From positions 1 to 43,762 of the forward strand of contig CAHJWM010000041.1 in assembly GCA_903642325.1 (NCBI GenBank): DNA of 43,762 bases, read 5' to 3'. Position numbers and translations under genes: made by a program. Positions 8,397-15,509 of this stretch are shown here, piece after piece. The DNA comes from Myxococcales bacterium (GTDB lineage: Bacteria > Myxococcota_A > Polyangia > Polyangiales > Polyangiaceae). Under the pieces are notes generated by a model. That model had not been told where the DNA came from, did no database searches, and saw only the letters and a program-made list of their open reading frames with translations. The stretch's first letter is position 1, and each line of letters opens with the position of its first letter.

Positions 8397-9302
8397 TCAG
8401 CCGGCGTGCCAGGCCTGGGTGAGCTCGTCGATGAGAAATTGCCGGAAAATGGTGACGGACGCTGGTTGAAAGCGCGCCGCCGGCCAGACCACATTGAGGT
8501 CCGCACCGCTGCTCGCATAGTCGGGCAACAGGTGGACGGGGGATGGCGCGGCTTCGCGCGCCGCGGTGAACCGTACCGCGGTCACTGGCAAGAGCCCAAT
8601 GCCCAAGCCCGCCGAGACCGCCTTTTGGGCCACCGTCATATCGTCCACGCTGACGGGGCCCTGCACAGTCACCTGCTCATCCCCGCTGGGACCGCGCAGG
8701 CGCCACTCCGCCTTACCGTTTTTACCGTTGAACAGCACACATGCGTGGTCCGCGAGCTCCTCGAACGACTTGGGGCGGCCGCGCCGTCGCAGGTAGCTCG
8801 GGGCGGCGAACAGAGCCAATGAATCGCCACCGATTTTGTGGGCGATCAACGCCGAGTCGCGCAACTTGCCGGCCCGCAGCGCGACATCGAAGCCCTCCGC
8901 GATCAGATCGACCAACCGCGATGACAGCGAGAGCTCGATGTGAACGAGTGGGTACGTGCGCACGAAGCGCGCCACCAGACCGACGAGGTCCAGCACGCCC
9001 GAATTGGCGGGTGCCGTGACGCGCACGATGCCGCGCGGAACCGCGCTCGAGTTGGTCGCGGCCGAAGCCGCTTCCTCGAGCCCGGTCAAGGCGAGCCGCG
9101 CTCGGGCGTAGTAAGCGTTGCCCGCTTCGGTCAAATGAAGCTGACGCGTAGTGCGTTGCAGCAAGCTCACTCCGAGCTCCTCCTCCAAGCGCGCCACGGT
9201 GCGACTCACCGATGACTTAGGCAGCCCCAAATGTCTCGCTGCGGCGGTGAAGCTCTCGAGCTCGACGACTCGTAAGAACACCGAGACGTGGTTGAGGTTC
9301 AT
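8397..9302 (-). CDS. LysR-family transcriptional regulator
   Basis: A 301-residue LysR-type regulator. The winged HTH is at residues about 1-60 (MNLNHVSVFLRVVELESFTA, AARHLGLPKSSVSRTVARLE). The C-terminal periplasmic-binding-protein-like effector domain follows, with VTAPANSGV, FDVALRAG and ISAGLGIGLLP-like segments. It belongs by sequence style to the large AaeR/DhcR-like group often divergent from redox or DoxX genes. ATG 9302 is preferred over ATG 9311 because it gives the canonical LysR start. It is divergent from doxX at 9394, with a dyad at 9316-9330 between them. It therefore probably regulates itself and doxX; the ligand is unknown. Confidence 0.9.
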   Translation of the reverse strand: MNLNHVSVFLRVVELESFTAAARHLGLPKSSVSRTVARLEEELGVSLLQRTTRQLHLTEAGNAYYARARLALTGLEEAASAATNSSAVPRGIVRVTAPANSGVLDLVGLVARFVRTYPLVHIELSLSSRLVDLIAEGFDVALRAGKLRDSALIAHKIGGDSLALFAAPSYLRRRGRPKSFEELADHACVLFNGKNGKAEWRLRGPSGDEQVTVQGPVSVDDMTVAQKAVSAGLGIGLLPVTAVRFTAAREAAPSPVHLLPDYASSGADLNVVWPAARFQPASVTIFRQFLIDELTQAWHAG

Positions 9303-9315
9303 TGTTAGCATTTTA

Positions 9316-9330
9316 GCAACTATGCGTTGC
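9316..9330. promoter_or_regulatory. Candidate LysR operator (GCAAC-N5-GTTGC)
   Basis: A perfect 5-5-5 dyad, GCAAC TATGC GTTGC, sits 14 bases before the LysR start and 64 bases before doxX. LysR-type regulators bind interrupted dyads of about this length between divergent genes. A second related half-site, GTTAGC, lies just left at 9305-9310. The assignment is by position and symmetry only. Confidence 0.4.
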
Positions 9331-9393
9331 GTTTGGGATGGCTTGTGACCGGTGCGACAACAATTAAGCTGTTTCTCCTAGGAGAAATCGCGC

Positions 9394-9843
9394 ATGTCCA
9401 ACATCACCAGCAAAATCCCCACCGCCGCCCGAATTTTACTCGGGCTAATCTTCAGCGTCTTTGGCTTGAATGGGTTTCTCCACTTCATTCCAACGCCGCC
9501 CATGACGGGCGGAGCCGGTGCATTCGGCGGCGCCATGTTCGCCACGGGCTACCTGTTTCAATTACTCAAGACCACCGAGGTCGTCTCGGGGCTCTTGCTG
9601 CTCTCGAACCGGTTTGTTCCGCTGGCCTTGGCGCTACTTGCGCCGGTCGTGATCAACATCGTCGCGTTCCACGCCTTTTTGGCGCCTTCGGGTTTGCCAT
9701 TGCCGCTTTTGATCTTGGTGCTCGAGGTTTACTTGGCGCGCAGCTACCGCAGCGCGTACTCCGGTATGTTGCAGGCTCGCACCGTACCCGATGCGGGTGC
9801 GTCGGCGTCCAGCCGCTCGCCCGCCACCGCGCACGCAAGCTGA
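9394..9843 (+). CDS. DoxX-family membrane protein
   Basis: A 149-residue inner-membrane protein of the DoxX-like family with four membrane segments: about 10-30 (AARILLGLIFSVFGLNGFLH), 50-70, 75-100 (ALALLAPVVINIVAFHAF) and 105-125 (LPLPLLILVLEVYLA). The FGLNGF and IPTPPM region is typical of the family. DoxX relatives include the small subunit of thiosulfate:quinone oxidoreductase and other redox-linked membrane proteins, but most are uncharacterised. CTAGGAGAAA precedes the ATG as a strong ribosome binding site. The C-terminal 25 residues are low-complexity. Divergence from a LysR gene suggests inducible expression. Confidence 0.85.
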   Translation: MSNITSKIPTAARILLGLIFSVFGLNGFLHFIPTPPMTGGAGAFGGAMFATGYLFQLLKTTEVVSGLLLLSNRFVPLALALLAPVVINIVAFHAFLAPSGLPLPLLILVLEVYLARSYRSAYSGMLQARTVPDAGASASSRSPATAHAS

Positions 9844-9942
9844 GGGGCTTCGCCCGCTCGGCAGGTCCGGGCGGGCTCCTGAGGCCATGGCGATCGACGT
9901 CGAGAGCACGGCTTCGTTGCCGAAGCCCGCCCTCGCGCTCGC

Positions 9943-10236
9943 TCAGCCGCAACGAGACGGCGGAGCCGCGCACTTGAAGCGCACCTGATAGAGCCCGGCC
10001 AGCGCGGTGACCGCGAAGACGATGGCAGCGGCGCCGCCCAGCGCCTCCGGCAGCACGGACAGCTTCTGAGTGCTGGAAACGAGGAAGAGCTCGAGCGGTA
10101 GCGGCAAGTGAACGTTGGCAGAATTGAGGACCCCGGCGGTCATGACCGCGACGACCGCCCCGGAGACGGTGCCGAACAGGCCGAGCAGCAAGGACTGCCA
10201 GAGGAGCACCCGCCCTGCACCCCCGTCGCGTTCCAC
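9943..10236 (-). pseudogene. Stump of an FtsX/MacB-type ABC permease (C-terminal part)
   Basis: A 97-codon frame whose GTG directly abuts the TAA stop of padR (TAAGTG). Its sequence matches the last two membrane segments of FtsX/MacB-type permeases: LLLGLFGTVSGAVVAVMTAG, then VHLPLPLELFLVSS, then IVFAVTALAGLYQ. The first two thirds of such a permease and the usual final PALRAARLxPVxAL helix are missing; the frame ends instead in an unrelated Cys-containing tail. I read it as the remnant of a transporter once controlled by the upstream PadR protein. It may still be translated because it is coupled to padR. A short intact membrane protein is the alternative. Confidence 0.55.
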
Positions 10237-10899
10237 TTAGCGCTCCTCGTCCAGAGCCGCTTCGATATCACGTACGGCATTGTCGATGATTTCCCCCACG
10301 CGCTTGATGGTCTTTGGTGCGAGCGCGCCGCGCCGGCCCGCCTTGCGAAATGTTTTGAAGAGCCTACCAAGCCGCTTCATGATGTCGCCGAAGTCTTCGA
10401 CGTACGACTCCCACGAGTCTTCTTGGAAGCGCTCGTAAAAGTCCGAGACCTCCTCGCGGTGGGCGAGCAGATCCTCACGACCTAGCTCAGTGAGCTCGTA
10501 GACTTTACGATTTTCCTGCTCGACAACGCGCGCGTGACCGAGCTCTTCCAGCATTTGCAATGTGGGGTAGATCACGCCGGGGCTCGGTCGATATGAGCCC
10601 CCGCTGCGCTCTTCGATGACTTGAATGACCTCGTACCCGTGGCGCGGGCGCTCGGACAGCGCATCCAGCACCAGATAGCGCACGCCGCCGCGTTCAGCGC
10701 GTGGCGGTGGTGAGCCGAACCAGTCGCCCCAGGAAGGCGGCCGCTGCCCGCCGTGACCGCCGCCCCCGCCTGGTGGCCCGAAGGGACCGCGTGGACCCAA
10801 TGGCCCGCGGCGGCCTTGAAGGTGAGCCCATAGCTTGAGCGACTCAATTTCTGGTCGCTCGCCGAAATAGCTTCGGCAGTGGTTGTGTCTTGAATGCAT
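10237..10899 (-). CDS. PadR-family transcriptional regulator
   Basis: A 220-residue PadR-type repressor. Residues 1-70 are a His/Gly/Pro-rich extension (GPLGPRGPFGPPGGGGG). The winged HTH covers about 75-150 (YLVLDALSERPRHGYEVIQV, SPGVIYPTLQMLEELGHARV, RKVYELTELGREDL). A helical C-terminal region follows (about 155-220), probably the dimerisation part. PadR proteins typically repress a neighbouring ABC transporter. Here only a permease stump follows immediately, so the main target has apparently been lost. The AT-rich upstream region holds two short palindromes at 10969-10999 that suit autoregulation. The gly-rich extension is common in myxobacterial and actinobacterial members. Confidence 0.9.
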   Translation of the reverse strand: MHSRHNHCRSYFGERPEIESLKLWAHLQGRRGPLGPRGPFGPPGGGGGHGGQRPPSWGDWFGSPPPRAERGGVRYLVLDALSERPRHGYEVIQVIEERSGGSYRPSPGVIYPTLQMLEELGHARVVEQENRKVYELTELGREDLLAHREEVSDFYERFQEDSWESYVEDFGDIMKRLGRLFKTFRKAGRRGALAPKTIKRVGEIIDNAVRDIEAALDEER

Positions 10900-10968
10900 T
10901 TCTCTTGTTCTTTCAGATATTTAAAACGCCTGATGCGCCCCTTTGGCCCAATTCCAACGAGGCGATAC

Positions 10969-10999
10969 ATCGTAACGATATAACTAATAGATACATCTA
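10969..10999. promoter_or_regulatory. Two AT-rich palindromes, candidate PadR operators
   Basis: In an unusually AT-rich patch between padR (start 10899) and the YqeY gene (start 11133) are two perfect dyads: ATCGT-A-ACGAT at 10969-10979 and TAGAT-AC-ATCTA at 10988-10999. The heptamer ATACATC occurs twice, at 10965 and 10991, 26 bases apart. PadR operators commonly contain ATACAT/ATGTAT-like half-sites. Binding is inferred from position and symmetry. Confidence 0.45.
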
Positions 11000-11132
11000 T
11001 AGCGGCCTTCGCGCAAGGCCAACGCCGTCGTTTAGCCGCGAAGCGGCCCCTGCCGTGGCGCTCGGAGCTCCGCCAGTAGAGTTCAGGAGCCGCCCCCGGC
11101 GATGGGGTATGAGGAAAGTTTGGAGGCTTCCG

Positions 11133-11570
11133 ATGCTCATCGATCAAATCAAGGCGCGCATGTTCCAGGCCATCAAGGCAGGCGCGACGGTGGAAAAGGA
11201 GATCCTGCGCGTGGCCATGGGCGAGATCACGACCGAAGCCGCACGGCCCGGCCGCCTGGGGAATGATGAAGAAACGCTCGCCATTCTGCGCAAGCTGGTG
11301 AAGTCGAACGAGGAAACGCTTTCGTCGACGACCGACGCGGACCAGCGTGTGGTGTTGCAGGAGGAAATTGCGATCCTGAGCCACTACCTGCCGAAAAGCC
11401 TGGGCCCTGACGAGATCACAGCCGCGCTGGCGCCCGTGATCCTTCAGATCAGGGCCGCGGGGAACGACGGGCAAGCCACCGGCATTGCCATGAAGCAATT
11501 GAAGTCCACGGCCGCGGTCGTAAATGGCAGGGACGTCGCCATCGCGATCAAAGCGATGCGCAATGCATGA
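11133..11570 (+). CDS. GatB/YqeY domain protein
   Basis: A 145-residue protein that is a full YqeY-family member. It starts MLIDQIKARMFQAIKAGATV and keeps the family layout: EKEILRVAMGEI, an acidic linker, then ILRKLVKSNEETL, EIAILSHYLPKSLGPDEI and a C-terminal GQATGIAMKQLKS segment. The domain resembles the tRNA-binding tail of GatB and is thought to bind tRNA or amidotransferase substrates; its exact role is not settled. ATG 11133 follows TTGGAGGCTTCCG, a strong ribosome binding site, so the longer frame from 10890 was rejected. It is convergent with ddl. Confidence 0.9.
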   Translation: MLIDQIKARMFQAIKAGATVEKEILRVAMGEITTEAARPGRLGNDEETLAILRKLVKSNEETLSSTTDADQRVVLQEEIAILSHYLPKSLGPDEITAALAPVILQIRAAGNDGQATGIAMKQLKSTAAVVNGRDVAIAIKAMRNA

Positions 11571-11583
11571 GGTCACCCCGCGA

Positions 11584-12711
11584 TCAAACGCTCGAACGGC
11601 GCGCACGCTTGCGGGCGTTGCGCCTTAGAGCGTCGTCTATCAAAAGCGTCATCAGCTCGCGCGCAGCAATGCCGCTCGCGTGCCATAACTTCGGGAACAT
11701 CGAGACGCTCGTGAACCCGGGCAGGGTATTGATCTCGTTGACGTGCAGCGCGCCGGCTTGATCCAGAAACAAATCCACCCTCGCCAGGCCCTCACATTCC
11801 AGCGTTTCGAACGTCGCCAACGCTAAGCGCTGTACAGACGCGACCTGCTCGGCCGTCAGATCAGCGGGGATTTTCAGGACGACACCTGCGCCATCCACGT
11901 ACTTTGCGGCGTACGAGTAAAAGCCGTCTGGGTGGTCAATCGTGATTTCCCCCGGCCGCGAGGCGCGGGCAGGTTCGCCGCCGAGCACCGCGCACTCGAT
12001 CTCGCGCGGATGGTCGAGGCCAGCCTCGACTACCACCTTGTCGTCGAACTCGAACGCTAGCGCCAGCGCGGATTCGAGAGCGTGCAGGGCCAGCACTCGA
12101 CTGACTCCGACGGACGAGCCCAAGTTCGCCGGTTTCACGAATTGCGGGAAGCCGAGCCTGGTCAGTCGGGACAGCGCGGCTTCGGGTGCGTCCAACCACG
12201 CTTTTCGGCGCAGCGTCTCGTAGGGCAATACCGGCAAGCCGGCTTGCAACAGCAGGCGCTTCATCACGTCCTTGTCCATGCCCACGGCGGACCCCAACAC
12301 CCCGGCTCCGACGTAAGGCAACCCGGAAAGCTCGAGTAGGCCCTGCACGGTGCCATCTTCACCCATCGGCCCATGCAACACGGGGAAAATCACATCGGCC
12401 GCCAGCGGCACGTCAGCAGCGGGGCAGCGCACGCTCGTCGCGCCGGGTTGACCTGGGTACGGCGAGAGGAACACGCTGGGCATCGCTTCGTTCAGCGTCA
12501 CGAACTGCGGGTCACGAGCGGCGCTGAGCAATCCGGCTTCATCCTGCAACAGCCAGCGACCTGATTTGGTGATGCCGACGAGGATGGGCTCGTACATGGC
12601 GCGATCGAGTGACTCCACGACGAAGCGCGCGGACAGCAACGAGATCTCGTGCTCCGCCGATCGGCCGCCAAACAGGACCGCAACCCGAAGCTTGGAGCTA
12701 GGCACCATCAT
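11584..12711 (-). CDS. ddl: D-alanine--D-alanine ligase
   Basis: A 375-residue ATP-grasp ligase that joins two D-alanines for the peptidoglycan pentapeptide. The N-terminal signature is VLFGGRSAEHEISLLSA. The ATP-grasp lid follows (VLHGPMGEDGTVQGLLELSG, YVGAGVLGSAVGMDKDVMK, PQFVKPANLGSSVGVSRV), and the metal-binding end is LARVDLFLD then VNEINTLPGFT. The omega-loop reads FYSYAAKY, keeping the Tyr expected of D-Ala:D-Ala enzymes rather than D-Ala:D-Lac ligases. Two ATG codons stand in tandem at 12711 and 12708. It is a stand-alone gene outside a division cluster. The family assignment is secure. Confidence 0.97.
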   Translation of the reverse strand: MMVPSSKLRVAVLFGGRSAEHEISLLSARFVVESLDRAMYEPILVGITKSGRWLLQDEAGLLSAARDPQFVTLNEAMPSVFLSPYPGQPGATSVRCPAADVPLAADVIFPVLHGPMGEDGTVQGLLELSGLPYVGAGVLGSAVGMDKDVMKRLLLQAGLPVLPYETLRRKAWLDAPEAALSRLTRLGFPQFVKPANLGSSVGVSRVLALHALESALALAFEFDDKVVVEAGLDHPREIECAVLGGEPARASRPGEITIDHPDGFYSYAAKYVDGAGVVLKIPADLTAEQVASVQRLALATFETLECEGLARVDLFLDQAGALHVNEINTLPGFTSVSMFPKLWHASGIAARELMTLLIDDALRRNARKRARRSSV

Positions 12712-12795
12712 TTATTAGCTTAAAGCCAAGCGCGCCCGAACCGAAGGCGCCCTCACGGCGCGCAAACGAAAGCTGGTCGATGGTTATCGCGTGCA

Positions 12796-13386
12796 CTAAA
12801 CGCGCAGCTCGCGATAGAGCGACAGAAACGCGGCAGCGGCGGCGGGCAGGCTCGCCTGCCAATCGTCGGCCGCCGTCCCGTCGGCGCCATCGCTGATGTA
12901 CTTCACGCAAGCAAAAGGCACGTGCTCGACGAGGCAGGCCTTGGCCAAAGCGTATGCTTCCATGTCTATTACATCGCAGGCGACCGGGATTTCGCCGGTC
13001 TCGAAGCGATCCCCCGTCCCACATACGCCCTCGGGTAGGCCGTCGAATACCGCCGGGAACTCGAGCGTCACTGGCAGCGACTCGAAAGGCGTCTCACCGA
13101 GCGCAAAGCCGAGCCCCGTTACGTCCATGTCTCGCTGCACGAACCTTCGACAAGAAACGACGCTGCGCGTGGGCAGGCTGCGGCTGCCAGCCGTGCCGAA
13201 GTTCACCACTACGCTCGGTAGCTCGCCGTGCGCGCGCAGCGTCGCAAGCTTCCGCGCCAGCGCAAGAGCCGCATTGACCTTGCCGAGCCCCGTGTACAGA
13301 ACGCTGACATTCGCCTGCTCGAATAAACCTTGAGCCTCGATTTCGAGCGCAATCACCACTAGAGGCACACCACGGACCTCACCCAT
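12796..13386 (-). CDS. Purine nucleosidase of the MTA/SAH phosphorylase superfamily
   Basis: A 196-residue nucleosidase of the 5'-methylthioadenosine/S-adenosylhomocysteine nucleosidase superfamily. Matching segments are VVIALEIEAQ (substrate Glu region), LYTGLGKVNAA, VVNFGTAGS, VIDMEAYALAK (ribose-binding Met-Glu) and KYISDGADG, which keeps the catalytic Asp of the SDxAD motif. It is about 30 residues shorter than E. coli MTA/SAH nucleosidase. The stretch QRDMDVTGLGFALGETPF marks a subgroup usually annotated simply as nucleosidase. Its ATG overlaps the end of apt by eight bases, so the pair is translationally linked: the adenine it releases would be recaptured by Apt. Futalosine hydrolase is a less likely alternative. 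Confidence 0.82.
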   Translation of the reverse strand: MGEVRGVPLVVIALEIEAQGLFEQANVSVLYTGLGKVNAALALARKLATLRAHGELPSVVVNFGTAGSRSLPTRSVVSCRRFVQRDMDVTGLGFALGETPFESLPVTLEFPAVFDGLPEGVCGTGDRFETGEIPVACDVIDMEAYALAKACLVEHVPFACVKYISDGADGTAADDWQASLPAAAAAFLSLYRELRV

Positions 13387-13885
13387 ATCGAATCACGGTC
13401 CTTGCCTTCAGGTTCTGCCAAGCAAAATCGTTCAGCAAACCGATGTCGATCAAGATGCCGATACCCGTCACCTCGTAGCCGGCCAGCACGCTCAATGGCG
13501 CAGCCGCCGATAGTGTGCCGCCGGTGGCGAGCACGTCGTCGACCAAGAGTAGCCGTCCGGAGCCGCGCTGCATCTCCAAAACGCCTGTTCCATACTCGAG
13601 GGCGTAAGCGATATCGACCACCGGCGGCGGCAGCTTGCCCTTCTTGCGAACTGGAACGAAGCCCTTGCCACGCCGCGCCGCCAGCGCCGCCGCCAACACG
13701 AAGCCGCGTGATTCGACGCCGGCCACCGCGTCGAATGCCGCCCATTCAGTCTCGGTGAAGAGCCGGTCGAGCGCGGCCACGGTGTCCGAAAAGTGCTCGC
13801 GCAACAGCAGACTGATGTCGCGAAACAGGATGCCAGGTTGCGGAAAATCCGGCACGTCGACCACGAAACTTGCGAGCTCGTGCAT
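13379..13885 (-). CDS. apt: Adenine phosphoribosyltransferase
   Basis: A 168-residue type I phosphoribosyltransferase that makes AMP from adenine and PRPP. The family layout is complete: VPDFPQPGILFRDISLLL at 11-28, AVAGVESRGFVLAAALA at 54-70, GFVPVRKKGKLP at 75-86, and the PRPP loop VDDVLATGGT at 115-124. The length is usual for bacterial Apt. It lies upstream of, and overlaps by eight bases, the nucleosidase gene at 12796-13386, which gives an adenine-salvage operon that would handle the by-products of methyl transfer and polyamine synthesis. Confidence 0.96.
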   Translation of the reverse strand: MHELASFVVDVPDFPQPGILFRDISLLLREHFSDTVAALDRLFTETEWAAFDAVAGVESRGFVLAAALAARRGKGFVPVRKKGKLPPPVVDIAYALEYGTGVLEMQRGSGRLLLVDDVLATGGTLSAAAPLSVLAGYEVTGIGILIDIGLLNDFAWQNLKARTVIRYG

Positions 13886-14015
13886 GGCCGGACCTTAGCC
13901 ACGAGTTGGGGGCCGGTGAAAGACTCAACTTTTTCGGTGGTGGCAGGGGCAGCGTTCGCGCGCACCTACGCCTTCGGGCCCTTGGCATGAATCGCTCCTT
14001 CTCCAGAGCAGTGAA

Positions 14016-14801
14016 TTATCGTCGAGCAGCGGCGATCAAAGCGCGCAAACGTTCGGCGCGAGGGCTGTCGGGATGAGCGGCGACGAACGCTTCGGCGCGC
14101 TCCGCCGCAAGCCCAGGATCACCGCGTTTGGCCAACGCCTCGATCTCCAGCACGCTGGCCTCCGTCAAGAACACACCCTCGGGCCAGACGTGACGGTAGT
14201 ACGCGATCTCGAGCAGCGCCCCGCGGGCGTCCCCCGAGCCGAGCGCGACACGGGCGCGATCCAACGATTGCACTTGCTCCGGCAGCGACGACCCACGCGG
14301 AAGCGGCGCGCCGGCACGCAGCGACCGCGGCGAGCGGTTCGGCCGCGAAGTCGGCGGCGTCGCCTTCAAAACGACCGACGCCGCGTCAGACGTCGGCCCG
14401 CACGCTGCCGGTGGCGCCAACGCCGGAGGCTCCGGCAGCGCAGCTAGAAAAGCCGCTCGCACCGGCAAATGAGCCGCGAGGACCACGTGCGCCGCGCTCG
14501 TTCGATCCGTCGCTCGATGCCGCAGGTAGGCACCGGCTGCGCCCGCCAGTAGCGCGCCGGACAATCCGAGCCACGCGAGCTTGCTCACGAGCGAGCCGTA
14601 ACCGCCAGCGGCACTCGAAACGCCCACGCCAAGCTCGACCGGCGCTGATAACGATGCGCCGACACCGATCGCCGTGCCGACACCGAGCACCGTCGCGACC
14701 TTGGCGTAAGCCGCGCTCGAAGGCTCGTCCACCTCGGCTGAGCGTAAGAGCGCGCGCGTAAAATCATCCCGAGGCGGCGGCAGGGCGCGACGATTGTCCA
14801 T
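14016..14801 (-). CDS. Membrane-anchored TPR-like protein, probable anti-sigma partner
   Basis: A 261-residue protein whose ATG overlaps the sigma gene's stop by one base (TGATG), so it is translationally coupled to it. Residues 1-65 are cytoplasmic in character (RRALPPPRDDFTRALLRSAE, then an Ala/Gly-rich stretch). A membrane span lies at about 73-92 (LAWLGLSGALLAGAAGAYL). After a Pro/Ser-rich linker, about 180-260 form two TPR-like helical hairpins (QSLDRARVALGSGDARGALL, LAAERAEAFVAAHPDSPRAE). This plan, with the gene placed directly after an ECF sigma factor, fits a myxobacterial anti-sigma or sigma-associated protein. No zinc-binding anti-sigma motif (HxxxCxxC) is present, so the anti-sigma role is inferred from context. 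Confidence 0.7.
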   Translation of the reverse strand: MDNRRALPPPRDDFTRALLRSAEVDEPSSAAYAKVATVLGVGTAIGVGASLSAPVELGVGVSSAAGGYGSLVSKLAWLGLSGALLAGAAGAYLRHRATDRTSAAHVVLAAHLPVRAAFLAALPEPPALAPPAACGPTSDAASVVLKATPPTSRPNRSPRSLRAGAPLPRGSSLPEQVQSLDRARVALGSGDARGALLEIAYYRHVWPEGVFLTEASVLEIEALAKRGDPGLAAERAEAFVAAHPDSPRAERLRALIAAARR

Positions 14802-15481
14802 CAGCGATCACCCAACGCCGGCACGCGTGCCCGGAGCAGCGCCACGCCGAGCTCGAACGCTTCACGTGCACGGCGCAAGCGCGAGGCGACCGTGCCGAGT
14901 GGAATGCCCAGAAGCTCCGCGATCTGCGGCGCGGACAGGCCTTCGAGCTCGTACAGGACGAACGTCACACGCAGATCAGTCGACAGGCGATCGAGCACGT
15001 TATCGAGCATTTGCCGTAGGCGCTTTTGATCGAGCAAGGCTTCTGGATTCGGGCGCGGATCGACCCGCTCCGGCCGCCCTTCGTCGTCGGAGCACTCGCG
15101 GCGAGCCCCCACTGCGCGGCGCAGGTTTGCGGCCACGCGCACGGCGCTGGCCAGTAAAAACGGCCGTTCGCTGCCCGGAGCGATGTCCGGCAAGCGGCGG
15201 GAAGCGATGATGAAGACTTCTTGCGCCGCGTCGTCCGCATAATGCTCGGGGACCCCGAAGCGCCGCACGAGCCGCCAGACGTCACGAAAATGGTGGCGGA
15301 GTAGCGAGGCCACACGTGCGTCATGCTCCGCTTTGATGTCGCCAGCAGGGCGAGTGCCGGATTGTCGCTCGGCAAGTTGGCGTGGCTCAGATTCCCCGCT
15401 GACGCCGACGTCCGGACGGTGCGTCACCGCATCGAACCCCGCTACCGCCAGTGCCATCTCTGAGCCCATCGCCTTCGTCAT
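14801..15481 (-). CDS. ECF-type RNA polymerase sigma factor
   Basis: A 226-residue sigma-70 family factor of the extracytoplasmic function group. Region 2 covers about residues 60-125 (FRDVWRLVRRFGVPEHYADD, AAQEVFIIASRRL). Region 4 covers about 160-210 (LDNVLDRLSTDLRVTFVLYE, LSAPQIAELLGIPLGTVASR, LRRAREAF). Regions 1.1 and 3 are absent, as expected. The first 50 residues are a non-conserved extension, so internal starts at residue 5 or 9 are possible. It heads a three-gene set with the membrane TPR-like gene downstream and the exported-protein gene upstream (stop 15510). It is probably released by an envelope signal. Confidence 0.93.
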   Translation of the reverse strand: MTKAMGSEMALAVAGFDAVTHRPDVGVSGESEPRQLAERQSGTRPAGDIKAEHDARVASLLRHHFRDVWRLVRRFGVPEHYADDAAQEVFIIASRRLPDIAPGSERPFLLASAVRVAANLRRAVGARRECSDDEGRPERVDPRPNPEALLDQKRLRQMLDNVLDRLSTDLRVTFVLYELEGLSAPQIAELLGIPLGTVASRLRRAREAFELGVALLRARVPALGDR

Positions 15482-15509
15482 GGTTCATGTGGTGCCAAGC
15501 CCGAATCGA

